This document shows positions 52,633 through 60,246 of a stretch of 64,000 bases of DNA, piece after piece. The translations under genes were made by a program, and so were the position numbers. Source of the stretch: Cyanidium caldarium (taxonomy: Eukaryota; Rhodophyta; Bangiophyceae; Cyanidiales; Cyanidiaceae); NCBI GenBank assembly GCA_026184775.1, contig JANCYW010000004.1, forward strand, positions 186,001 through 250,000. Direction: 5' to 3'. The notes beneath the pieces were generated by a model, which saw only the letters and a list, made by a program, of their open reading frames with translations, was not told the DNA's origin and did no database searches. Numbering within the stretch: position 1 is the stretch's first letter; each line of letters opens with the position of its first letter.

Positions 52633-53640
52633 TCATCGTATCGAGCCAAACTCCTCCAAGCGCTCGCTCTGACTGCGCAGTCCGAGAAACGCCTGCCAAT
52701 ACCGACACATCCGCGGCGGCCAATTCAGTTCCTGCCGCACATACTCCACATCCTCCAGGGTGCCCCGGGCGTCCGGGTCGTGCACGCACGCCCACACCTG
52801 CTCGGCGGCGGCGTAGTGGTGTTGCGCGCCCCAGAGGATGGCGGCGAGGGCGGCGTGCGCTTCGGCGTTGGTCGGTTGCGCGCGCACCACGCGCCGCAAC
52901 AACTGCACACTATCGTCGATGCGATTCAGTTGCGCCAGCGCCAGCGCCTGCAGGTGCATCCATGCGGGTTCCTCGGGTTGCAACGCGGCCGCCGCTTGGT
53001 AATCCTCCAGCGCGCGTGGATACTGCCCTAGCCGCAGATGTAGATCGCCGCGGTGCACGCGCGCCGTCACCGCCTCGGCGTCCAACTCGATCGCCCGGGA
53101 GTATTCTCGCAAGGCGGCCGACACGTCATCGCTGGCCTCGTACGCGCTCCCCAGCTGTTCGTGGTAGGTGGACATCTCCGGGGCCAGTTGGACGGCGCGG
53201 CGCAAGTCGCTTACCGCTTCCGGCAGGCGATCCAGCTGCAGTCGCACCTGACCGCGATACGCGTACGCGCCCGCATTGTCCGGGTCGATGGACAGCACCC
53301 GCGTCCATAACGCATCGGCCACCGACCACCGGTTGGATTCGGTCTGCCGCAGCGCGTCCTGAAACACCGAATCCGACGACAGTACTGTCGTAGCACCGAC
53401 TGGAAGGACGACGGGTATCGTGAGGAGAGAGAATGTGAGTAACGCCGTGCACACACTGGTCTGCACGGTACAAGACCGGGAACCAGCGTCCAGACGCAGG
53501 CACAGCCGCGGCGCCGTCCACGGCTCGCCCCATGCCGGCGGTCGACGCCAGCACACCTGAATGAAGTGACGACAGCGCGCTTTTTGGGAATTCACTAGTC
53601 TCCCCCGAAACGGTGACTGAATGAAACATTCCCAATGCAT
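52633..53640 (-). CDS. Plastid/cyanobacterial-type TPR protein, probably thylakoid or envelope associated
   Basis: 335 residues from the ATG at 53640. N-terminal 60-70 residues are basic and Trp/Arg/Cys-rich. A hydrophobic segment follows ([20 protein letters not shown], about 63-82) ending in small residues, so a bipartite plastid signal or a membrane anchor is likely. Then five TPR units: [80 protein letters not shown] and [20 protein letters not shown]. The C-terminal block with [20 protein letters not shown] and [11 protein letters not shown] is shared with conserved cyanobacterial and plant plastid TPR proteins of unknown role. Upstream the frame runs on through a Cys/Arg-repeat stretch produced by a microsatellite. 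Confidence 0.78.
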   Translation of the reverse strand: MHWECFIQSPFRGRLVNSQKARCRHFIQVCWRRPPAWGEPWTAPRLCLRLDAGSRSCTVQTSVCTALLTFSLLTIPVVLPVGATTVLSSDSVFQDALRQTESNRWSVADALWTRVLSIDPDNAGAYAYRGQVRLQLDRLPEAVSDLRRAVQLAPEMSTYHEQLGSAYEASDDVSAALREYSRAIELDAEAVTARVHRGDLHLRLGQYPRALEDYQAAAALQPEEPAWMHLQALALAQLNRIDDSVQLLRRVVRAQPTNAEAHAALAAILWGAQHHYAAAEQVWACVHDPDARGTLEDVEYVRQELNWPPRMCRYWQAFLGLRSQSERLEEFGSIR

Positions 53641-53753
53641 TCGCCCTCCACTGCATCCTCTTCGGCGGCTGTCTCCAACCCGCATGTCCGTGCCTGCCCT
53701 CGCGCGTCTCGTCGAGCGGACGCGACCCGCGCGCGGGCGGGCGAGGATCCATC

Positions 53754-53798
53754 GCGCACGCACGCACGCACGCATGCACGCACGCACGCACGCACGCC
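53754..53798. repeat. CGCA tetranucleotide microsatellite
   Basis: Ten to eleven tandem CGCA/ACGC units with one CATG variant, in the short interval between the divergent TPR and QueC genes. If the QueC frame is extended upstream it reads THART repeats; on the other strand it reads CVRA repeats. Neither is likely to be coding. Confidence 0.9.
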
Positions 53799-53862
53799 GA
53801 ACGAATCGATCGCGTGTGTGTCCGCCTCGGGCACCGGGTCGAACGCGTCACCCACCGGACCG

Positions 53863-54705
53863 ATGCTCTTGCGACGACTCTCGCGGGCAGGACACCTCCA
53901 TCCATCACTCCAACGACTGCTGCCAAGGTGTTATGCACGTGTGCAGGCCGATCCGGCTCATCGGGATGCGGTGGTGCTGCTGAGTGGTGGGTTGGATTCG
54001 GCCACGGCGTTGGCGGTGGCGCGGCGCGACGGCTACCGCTGTCACGCGCTCACCTTTGAGTACGGCCAACGGCACGCGTATGAATTGGAGGCTGCGCGAC
54101 GGGTAGCCGAGGCGTTGCAAGTGCATCGACACGCGGTGATGCGGCTGGGTGCGCTGGGTGCTCTCGGCGGGTCGGCGCTGACCTCGGTCGACCTGCAGGT
54201 GCCCAAAGCGGAGCGCACCGACGAGCCGGTCACCGCGACCGCCATTCCCTCCACCTACGTGCCAGCGCGCAACACCATATTCCTGTCGTATGCGCTGGCG
54301 TACGCGGAAGTGCATGGCGCGTACGATATCTTCATCGGTGCGAATGCGGTGGACTATTCCGGTTATCCGGATTGTCGGCCAGAGTACTTTGCGGCATTTG
54401 AGCGTCTGGCGCAGCTGGCCACCAAAGCGGGCGTGGAGCGGCAGGCGAACGACGGACAGCCGGCGTTTCGCATTCACACACCGCTGTTGCGACTGCGCAA
54501 AGAGGAGATTATCGCCCGCGGCGTGACCCTCGGGGTGGACTATTCGCTCACGCACAGCTGTTATGACCCGCTGCCGCCGGATGGCGCCCCGTGTCAGCGA
54601 TGTGACGCGTGTCGCCTCCGACAAGCCGCTTTCCGCAAACTCGGTCGCCACGATCCGCTGCTGGACAAGCACGCGGCGTTGCTGTCCGCGCAGCCGGGAC
54701 GATGA
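53863..54705 (+). CDS. queC: 7-cyano-7-deazaguanine synthase, bacterial-type QueC
   Basis: ATP-dependent ligase that converts 7-carboxy-7-deazaguanine and ammonia to preQ0, the third dedicated step of queuosine and archaeosine synthesis. The 280-residue protein has the PP-loop [10 protein letters not shown] at 41-50, [14 protein letters not shown] (about 64-77), the substrate loop [17 protein letters not shown] and the C-terminal zinc site HSCYDP plus [11 protein letters not shown] (four Cys, C-x9-C-x2-C-x2-C type). All family landmarks are intact, so activity is expected. The first 25 residues [20 protein letters not shown] are basic, hydroxylated and amphipathic, a plausible mitochondrial presequence. 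The frame is open above to 53635 through a CGCA microsatellite; that extension is unlikely to be translated. Eukaryotes normally salvage queuine and lack this gene. Flanking genes are eukaryotic, so contamination is improbable. Confidence 0.93.
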   Translation: MLLRRLSRAGHLHPSLQRLLPRCYARVQADPAHRDAVVLLSGGLDSATALAVARRDGYRCHALTFEYGQRHAYELEAARRVAEALQVHRHAVMRLGALGALGGSALTSVDLQVPKAERTDEPVTATAIPSTYVPARNTIFLSYALAYAEVHGAYDIFIGANAVDYSGYPDCRPEYFAAFERLAQLATKAGVERQANDGQPAFRIHTPLLRLRKEEIIARGVTLGVDYSLTHSCYDPLPPDGAPCQRCDACRLRQAAFRKLGRHDPLLDKHAALLSAQPGR

Positions 54706-54984
54706 AGGGAGCGCGGGCGTTGCCGAATTCCCTTGATGATTTCGTTCCCGCGTTCCCTTGCGCGCAATCCCTAAAGCGGTGTCCCTTCATGCCGCCCAGC
54801 GGATCGAGCGATCCAGATTTTTGCCTGCGATGCGATGTTCCCTTCGCGCTCGGCGTCGTCGTGCAGTCGGTCGCTCGGTGCACCTGAGTGGGGGGCATCT
54901 CTTGGGTATTGTTGACTTGGAAGGACGTTGCAACGGGGAGTGCTGCCGCATATCCCCGATTCATTGCCGGGGAGCATTGGGTTC

Positions 54985-56448
54985 ATGTGGGAGTGTCCGA
55001 CGCCTGTGGCGGACTCGGCGGTGTCGTGTCGGCTGTGTTTATGCGGCGACGCGGACGACAGCGCACCGCTCGTGGCGGCGTGTGCGTGCCGCGGCACGCT
55101 GGCGTGCGTGCACCCAGCGTGTCTGGGAATGTGGCTGAAGAAACAGGGGTATGCGGAGCTGTTGACGGAGAGCGCGGCGGCAACGGCAGCGACCGCCGCC
55201 GCCGCAGCGCTTCCCCGCAATTCCCCGACGAGTCCGCATTGCCCCACTGGACAGTGCTTGAACGCGCCTCCAGAGACGTATGGCCTCTCGGGTGACTCTT
55301 GTGGCACCAGCCTCAAGTATTGTATACGCCTCAAGTCGCATTTCGCACCGCTGGCCCGTCGGTATCGGGCGTGGCGTGATGCGTGGCAACGCCTCGCCGC
55401 CCACCTCTTGGTGTTGCTCTTCTCGGTACGATTCCTCTTGTCGCCGTGTTGCCCGGCGTTTGTCATCCGGTACTGGTTGAGCAGACGCTTGCGATGCGAG
55501 ATCTGCGACCAACCGTACTCCATCGAATGCATGGACCAGGTGGTACGTTCCTGGTTGCCTGCGGTGGCCGACCGACAGGAGCGTGGCGGTCGTTCGGGTG
55601 ACTCGGCGAGCGAACGCCTGTTGCTGCCACTGACAAGTCGTCGAATGGAGACGGGTGGCAGACCGGGGATCGATTCTGCTGATCTCGGAAACGACGCCAG
55701 CCGACGGCGCCTGCCGCTTACGCGCTCGGACGACGCGTTCCACACGTGGTGTCCGCATCGGCCGTATTTGTTGGTGGCCGTGGCCAACGCCTCCATCGCG
55801 TTGAAGCAACACTCCATACAACGGTTGCTGCGGCGTCTGTGGTGGCGCTCGCCCCAACCATCGGGGCCTCACTCGCCATCGTCGCGGCGGGATTCACCCC
55901 CGCAGCATCGTTCGCAACCGCTAGATACCGCCGAGCTGCCTGCGGATACTGGTGTAGAGGCGGCGGATGCGGTACGCGTGCGAATGTCATCGCTCCGCGC
56001 GCTCATCTATCGCCATAACCACACAGGAGCTGATGCGGAAGCAGATGATGCTGACGACATCGATCCAGACGATGTCGGGGCTGCCGACCTGGTGACCCGT
56101 TACGGTTACCGTTTCGCCGCCGTGCAACTTGTCTTGCGGTTGCTGTTGTTGCTCAGCGTGGCGGCGCTGTTGACACTGGCGGTGATGCTGCTCGACCTGG
56201 CCACCGAGTGGATCGTCTGCCCGTCGCTGCTCTTTCGCGTGCCCGTCCTGTGTCGCCTGCAGGGCAATGCGTACACGCGATGGACGGCGGGGTTGGAGTG
56301 GCGTCATTTGGCCATTGGCATGTACGTGGCGCTGGCGGTGAATTTACTGGCGCACAGCGTGTGGCCGCTGCTGCGGATGACAATCGGTGTCGCGGCGAGT
56401 TCCTGGGCGTGCGTTACCCAAGACGCCGCGATGACCTCGGCGGACTAG
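54985..56448 (+). CDS. RING-CH (MARCH-like) membrane protein with a split zinc module
   Basis: 487 residues from ATG 54985; the frame above begins with TTG. The first zinc ligands are those of a RING-CH finger: C15-x2-C18 (CRLC), C33-x-C35 (CACRGTLACVHPAC), H43-x2-C46 and the following GMWLKKQ. The last C-x2-C pair (CEIC, C171 and C174) comes about 125 residues later, instead of the usual 11-25, after an Ala-rich stretch and a hydrophobic segment (LAAHLLVLLFSVRFLL, about 138-155). A long Asp/Arg-rich region follows. Two or more C-terminal transmembrane segments lie at about 393-420 (LVLRLLLLLSVAALLTLAV) and 445-475. MARCH/DOA10 ligases ubiquitinate membrane proteins. The split could mean an intron not recognised here, or a true insertion; the frame is open throughout. 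Confidence 0.75.
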   Translation: MWECPTPVADSAVSCRLCLCGDADDSAPLVAACACRGTLACVHPACLGMWLKKQGYAELLTESAAATAATAAAAALPRNSPTSPHCPTGQCLNAPPETYGLSGDSCGTSLKYCIRLKSHFAPLARRYRAWRDAWQRLAAHLLVLLFSVRFLLSPCCPAFVIRYWLSRRLRCEICDQPYSIECMDQVVRSWLPAVADRQERGGRSGDSASERLLLPLTSRRMETGGRPGIDSADLGNDASRRRLPLTRSDDAFHTWCPHRPYLLVAVANASIALKQHSIQRLLRRLWWRSPQPSGPHSPSSRRDSPPQHRSQPLDTAELPADTGVEAADAVRVRMSSLRALIYRHNHTGADAEADDADDIDPDDVGAADLVTRYGYRFAAVQLVLRLLLLLSVAALLTLAVMLLDLATEWIVCPSLLFRVPVLCRLQGNAYTRWTAGLEWRHLAIGMYVALAVNLLAHSVWPLLRMTIGVAASSWACVTQDAAMTSAD

Positions 56449-56533
56449 GCACGCCGCCGCCACCGCCGCCGCTGCCGACCTTCAACGTGAAACATCTGGC
56501 CGTCCCGGCCGTTCCCCGCGTGCCGCGCACTGC

Positions 56534-57139
56534 TCACGAGCGAAACCACCGGTAATTCTCCAGATCGTCCTCGATCTTCTTGGCAATCTGGGGGTTTTTT
56601 TCGAGGTACTCGTTGGCGGTCATGGTATCCAGATTCGCCAGGGTGTGATCGATGTCACGTGCGACCTGCTCCAGCTCGGCGGCTCGGCGCTGCGCCTTAC
56701 GCGCCACCCGTTGCGCCTCCTCCAGCAACGGTCTAAACGCCGCCTCCATCCGTTCCAGTGCCGCTTGGCGTTCCGCCTCGAACGTCGGCGCACGCACCGA
56801 TTCGTACGAGCGCCGCAGCTCGCTCACCAGCTCGGGCATCTGCAGCGCCCGCTCCCACCGCTGAAAGTCGATCGACGGCGGCTTCCGCACCAGTTTGCCG
56901 GTGCCTGTAGGCAGCTTGTCCAGTGTCTGCCGCAAACGGGAAAGTTCCGCCAGCGTCTCGTTGTTGGCGTTGCTGGAGAGTAGTTCCACGTCCAGCTCGC
57001 CGCGGGCCGGATGCGCCGGATCGGTCGGCCCGTCCGCCGTCGCCAGCCCGCGGGCCGCGTAGCGTGCCGGGAAGCGACCAAGCCGGGAGAACGATTCTCT
57101 AGGTACTGGGACTCGGATCAAATAGCGTAAAAGGGTCAT
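56534..57139 (-). CDS. Candidate mitochondrial ATP synthase subunit d
   Basis: 201 residues. The first 34 (MTLLRYLIRVPVPRESFSRL and on) are a good mitochondrial presequence, basic and amphipathic with ARGLATADG as a possible cleavage region. The mature part resembles F1Fo subunit d of the peripheral stalk. It has KPPSIDFQRWERALQMPELV, corresponding to the PAIDWAYYK...GLVDDF stretch of the animal protein, then a long helix. The ending MTANEYLEKNPQIAKKIEDD with WF close to the terminus parallels the MTIEDLNEAFPETKLDKKKYPYWPH ending of subunit d. The central part is a coiled coil rich in Arg/Glu/Ala. Similarity is in pattern rather than identity, so another mitochondrial coiled-coil protein is not excluded. 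Confidence 0.65.
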   Translation of the reverse strand: MTLLRYLIRVPVPRESFSRLGRFPARYAARGLATADGPTDPAHPARGELDVELLSSNANNETLAELSRLRQTLDKLPTGTGKLVRKPPSIDFQRWERALQMPELVSELRRSYESVRAPTFEAERQAALERMEAAFRPLLEEAQRVARKAQRRAAELEQVARDIDHTLANLDTMTANEYLEKNPQIAKKIEDDLENYRWFRS

Positions 57140-57668
57140 GGAAAGTGGTGTGGGGATAGGGCCCTCCTGCGAACGGTAACCGACGTCCGAACCTCGTGCG
57201 GTGAAACCGCAAGCGCCCGCCGCAGAAGCGTGTTCCTGTGGGCGAACCGCATCTCACGCGCCGACGAGAGCACATCGCGCGGGCTGCGCGACGGGCAACA
57301 CCTGAGGATAGCGTTGAGGAGCGGGTGATGCAAGAGGCCGGTGTGTCACCTCTGCAACGCGCGCTAGAATGTAGCCACGTTATTTAGCCGCCTTCAGACG
57401 CCCGACCCGATCCCAATATCGACCGACGACTTTTACGGGTTTACGGTTGCGCCGCGACGCTGCACCGATCGCTTTCCGTGCTGGCGTTACCGCCCGGGCG
57501 CTGACGATGGCATGCGCTCGTGGAAGAGCCACGGCATCCGCGAACTCCTCCCGCTTCCCATCGCCCTTCCTTGCCCGGTGCACTTTCGCCTGCTTCTCCT
57601 CCCCCGCCTCCTCGTTGGCGGCATCGCCCGCGCACCATTCCATGCGCTCTATGTCCCCGCTCGCCGCT
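57140..57668. other. Intergenic region with a small minus-strand ORF
   Basis: 529 bp between the ATP synthase d candidate start and the Psb27 stop, both minus strand. It contains the 87-codon ORF listed next and otherwise no recognised feature. If that ORF is not real, this is among the longest gene-free stretches in the window. Confidence 0.4.
57380..57643 (-). CDS. Hypothetical small basic protein (87 codons), tentative
   Basis: ATG-initiated ORF lying 26 bp downstream of the Psb27 stop on the same strand. Codon use is like that of the neighbours (GC-rich third positions). The N-terminal half is Glu/Lys/Ala-rich and the C-terminal half is strongly basic (for example ASRRNRKPVKVVGRYWDR), as in many small ribosomal or nucleic-acid-binding proteins. 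I recognise no family. It could be chance in a GC-rich intergenic region; an overlapping plus-strand ORF is no better. Included because the interval is otherwise empty and long. Confidence 0.25.
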   Translation of the reverse strand: MEWCAGDAANEEAGEEKQAKVHRARKGDGKREEFADAVALPRAHAIVSARAVTPARKAIGAASRRNRKPVKVVGRYWDRVGRLKAAK

Positions 57669-58262
57669 TTATCTACCCCGCTTCAACAGCCGATCAACGT
57701 CCTTGAATTGCTGCTCGAGCCGCTTCCGTCTCTTCTCGGGCACCGGGTAGGTGCTGCCGTAGCTGGCATAGTGCCCCGCCAGCGTGTTGATGGCGGTGTA
57801 CAGCGTGAGGAACGATGAGTACGTGGCCACTTTCGGGTTGCGCCGATACATCGCCACAAAGTCGTTCATCTGCTTGCGCACCGCGTCTACCTTCTCCTTC
57901 ATGTCAGGTGTGCCGCGTTGCATCTCGGACGCTACCCGCATCGAGTCCATCACCCGCTGAGCGTCCGACAGGTACTCGCCACTGAGCTCGTACCCGGGCA
58001 TCGCCTTGCGCTGATTGGGCGCGGTGGCCTGGACGGCAACCGGCGCCCGCCATCCCGCCAGCGCCGCAGCCGCCGATAGCGCCACTGCCCGTTGCAACAG
58101 CTCGCGCCGCGTCCACGACGCGCTGGCCAGCCACACCGGCCGCGGCGGATGCCGCACCCTCCCGCACACCGTGCGCGCCGCCCAGCGATGCCCTTCCCGT
58201 CGCAGACTATGGCGCGCAGGGCACGGAGTGCAAAAACCCATGCTCGGGTGATGGGGAAACAT
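57669..58262 (-). CDS. psb27: Photosystem II assembly protein Psb27 with a twin-arginine lumenal signal
   Basis: Lumenal assembly factor that binds CP43 of immature or repairing photosystem II. 197 residues from ATG 58262 (an alternative ATG at 58241 removes seven residues). The leader begins MFPHHPSMGFC, with Phe near the N-terminus. After about 50 residues a twin-arginine signal appears: TRRELLQRAV (R52, R53), a hydrophobic Ala-rich core and AVQA before the mature start at about 80. The mature 118 residues match Psb27: YLSDAQRVMDSMRVASEM, MKEKVDAVRKQMNDFVAMYR and YTAINTLAGHYASYGSTYPV. Cyanobacterial Psb27 is lipid-anchored through a lipobox Cys; no Cys is present here, as in plants. It is nuclear-encoded and confirms a photosynthetic host. 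Confidence 0.94.
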   Translation of the reverse strand: MFPHHPSMGFCTPCPARHSLRREGHRWAARTVCGRVRHPPRPVWLASASWTRRELLQRAVALSAAAALAGWRAPVAVQATAPNQRKAMPGYELSGEYLSDAQRVMDSMRVASEMQRGTPDMKEKVDAVRKQMNDFVAMYRRNPKVATYSSFLTLYTAINTLAGHYASYGSTYPVPEKRRKRLEQQFKDVDRLLKRGR

Positions 58263-58661
58263 AGCGGCGGACACAAGCTGGGGAGATCCAGGAAGCGGCC
58301 AGTGCGGAGAGCGAGCGCGAACCGTGAACGCGCGCTCGCACGACACCATGCGCCGCGCCCGAGGAACCCTTCACACGGTTCCGGGCGCGGCGAATGCGTG
58401 CGGCCAGGGGGGCGGGGTGAGGCGGAGGGCGCGGGTGAAAACCGCAGGCGAGACAAGCAGAAAGGGGAGAGCAGTTCGAGACGAGGCAGAGACGAGGCAG
58501 AGCGTGGTGTGCAGGGTTTACGTTGGCAACGAACGACAATGAAAGACGCGGCACCGGAGGGGGGGTTTGCAACGGGACCATGCCGGCCCGATGCGCCGCC
58601 TCCAGACGAGGCATCTCTATGTGCACAACCGGACATCGTCCTGCAACCGTTCCTCCCCTGT
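58263..58661. other. Intergenic region upstream of Psb27
   Basis: 399 bp between the Psb27 start and the stop of the DUF218 gene, both minus strand. Purine-rich repeats such as GAGACGAGGCAGAGACGAGGCAG (about 58480-58502) are present. No RNA gene seen; presumed light-regulated promoter, but no known element can be named. Confidence 0.45.
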
Positions 58662-59675
58662 TCACTCGGTCTCCCACGGAAGGCGGCCGCGGTAGACGCG
58701 CCGATGGCAGCGGCGGAAGAGCGCTCGCATCTCGGGGCATCCCTTGGGGTACGGCACTGACCAGGCGTACGGATTGCGCGCTCGTCGCTTATCGGTGAGC
58801 AGCGAGTGACGACATCCGTAAGGGTCTTCCGAGAAGGGCAGCACCGCGTTCACCAACTCGCCCGCCTCGCCTTCGCTGCGCTCGTAGCCGCCCGGCGGGT
58901 CGATGCCCAGGAACGTGAACCGGTGGGGCGGGATGCGCAACGCCGCCCGATGCATCTCGGAGAAGCGCCGGCGTTTCATGTTCATCGACACCACGGTGAT
59001 GTGCATCGGATATCGCTGCGTGACTTGGCGGAAGCGACACATGGAGAAGAGCAAGTTCTCCAACGAGTCGCGGGCAAACTCCTCGGTGACCACGCGCCAG
59101 CGCACGTCGTCAGCGTGTCCAAACCAGTCGCGCGCTTGCGCAATTCGCCAGTACGACTCGGCCTCGTTCATGGGGCCGGCTTGGGCGCGTGAGTCCCCGC
59201 CGGAGAAGACCAGCAGGGTGCGATTGTCGGCTGCGGCCACTCGCACCCCGGTTTCAATGTGCGCCAGAAAGGTAGACACGTGGCCGCGCTGATACGGCTC
59301 CAGTGCCCAGGACGATTCGGCAGTCACATCTTGGGCGCCACCGTCGCCGCTGCCCAAGTAGATGGCGTGGCCGGCCACAATCACGATTCGATCCAGGGCG
59401 GCCCAGCGGTTGTCGCACGCCCTCCCCGGTCGATTCATCGCGCGGTCGTCGTACAGCAGCGCGCGCTCGCCATACCACTGCCCGCTCCTGAACACGCTGA
59501 TGAGAAGCAACAGCGCTAACGTAGCGAATAGCAGCGGCCGTCGACCATTGTATACGCGCGATATCCACCGCCGACTCGCCCACCGCTCCCGCAACGAATC
59601 GGCCGTCGACGGCGCCCACACCAACAGTAGCACTTTCCACGCCGAGCTGCCCGCCCACAAGCCCCGCTTGCTCAT
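58662..59675 (-). CDS. Single-span DUF218 domain protein (SanA/YdcF-like fold)
   Basis: 337 residues from the ATG at 59675. A cytosolic basic head and one transmembrane segment at about 47-62 (LLFATLALLLLISVFR) make it a probable type II protein. The rest is a DUF218 domain: IVIVAGHAIYLGSGDGG (nucleotide/sugar-binding-like loop), LVFSGGDSRAQAGPMNEAES, EEFARDSLENLLFSMCRFRQ and HITVVSMNMKRRRF. The pattern GG-x4-GP-x-(S/N)EA and the DS-x-EN block are diagnostic for DUF218, shared with bacterial ElyC/SanA/YdcF and with fungal uncharacterised proteins. Bacterial relatives act in envelope sugar metabolism; the eukaryotic role is unknown. The ORF is open upstream to 60104 but Arg/Pro-rich there. Divergent from the SUN gene. 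Confidence 0.83.
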   Translation of the reverse strand: MSKRGLWAGSSAWKVLLLVWAPSTADSLRERWASRRWISRVYNGRRPLLFATLALLLLISVFRSGQWYGERALLYDDRAMNRPGRACDNRWAALDRIVIVAGHAIYLGSGDGGAQDVTAESSWALEPYQRGHVSTFLAHIETGVRVAAADNRTLLVFSGGDSRAQAGPMNEAESYWRIAQARDWFGHADDVRWRVVTEEFARDSLENLLFSMCRFRQVTQRYPMHITVVSMNMKRRRFSEMHRAALRIPPHRFTFLGIDPPGGYERSEGEAGELVNAVLPFSEDPYGCRHSLLTDKRRARNPYAWSVPYPKGCPEMRALFRRCHRRVYRGRLPWETE

Positions 59676-60246
59676 GGGGTTGCCAGGCGACGCTGGTCGG
59701 ACTCGACCGAGCAGGCCTCCGTCCGGAACACGTGTCGGGTCGCACGGGATGGGCCAGAGCGGACAGTCCGACCCCGCAGCAACTGCCACCCACGCCGCCG
59801 CCCGCACCGAACGGCAGTCACCACGAGAGTGCACCCTGATGATACCCTTGACGTCACCCCTGCTGCTCTGTTGCGGCGTCGAGCAGCCGGTGAGGAGAGC
59901 GAGACACGCGAGCGTCGTGCCGTCGAGCGAGCGGAGAAAACCGGGCGCGCCGTGACCTCTTGGCCAGCGGGCGCGTGCACCCGCTGCCGTGCCACGTGGG
60001 CGTTGCCCATCGGACAACAAGAACAGGGAGGGCGGGATAGGGCGAGCGTACAGAGGTGCAGTTGGTGGAGGGACATTCTGTGAGCAGGTGTGACAGGACG
60101 GCAAGCAAGGGCGCAGCGGGTTGTGTGTTCAGAGAGGCGTCACCGATTGGGAGCACGTGGACGACGACGTCGGGCGTTCCCACCGACGTCCACTCCCTCG
60201 GTTGTCTCGTCACTGCCACGCTCTTCTCTTCTCACTCATTATATTC
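59676..60246. other. Divergent promoter region between the DUF218 and SUN genes
   Basis: 571 bp. Several open frames cross it with no conserved content. Just before the SUN start there is a CTTCTC/TCACTC pyrimidine-rich stretch followed by ATTATATTCATG, the only TATA-like string near a start in this part. No RNA gene seen. Confidence 0.45.
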
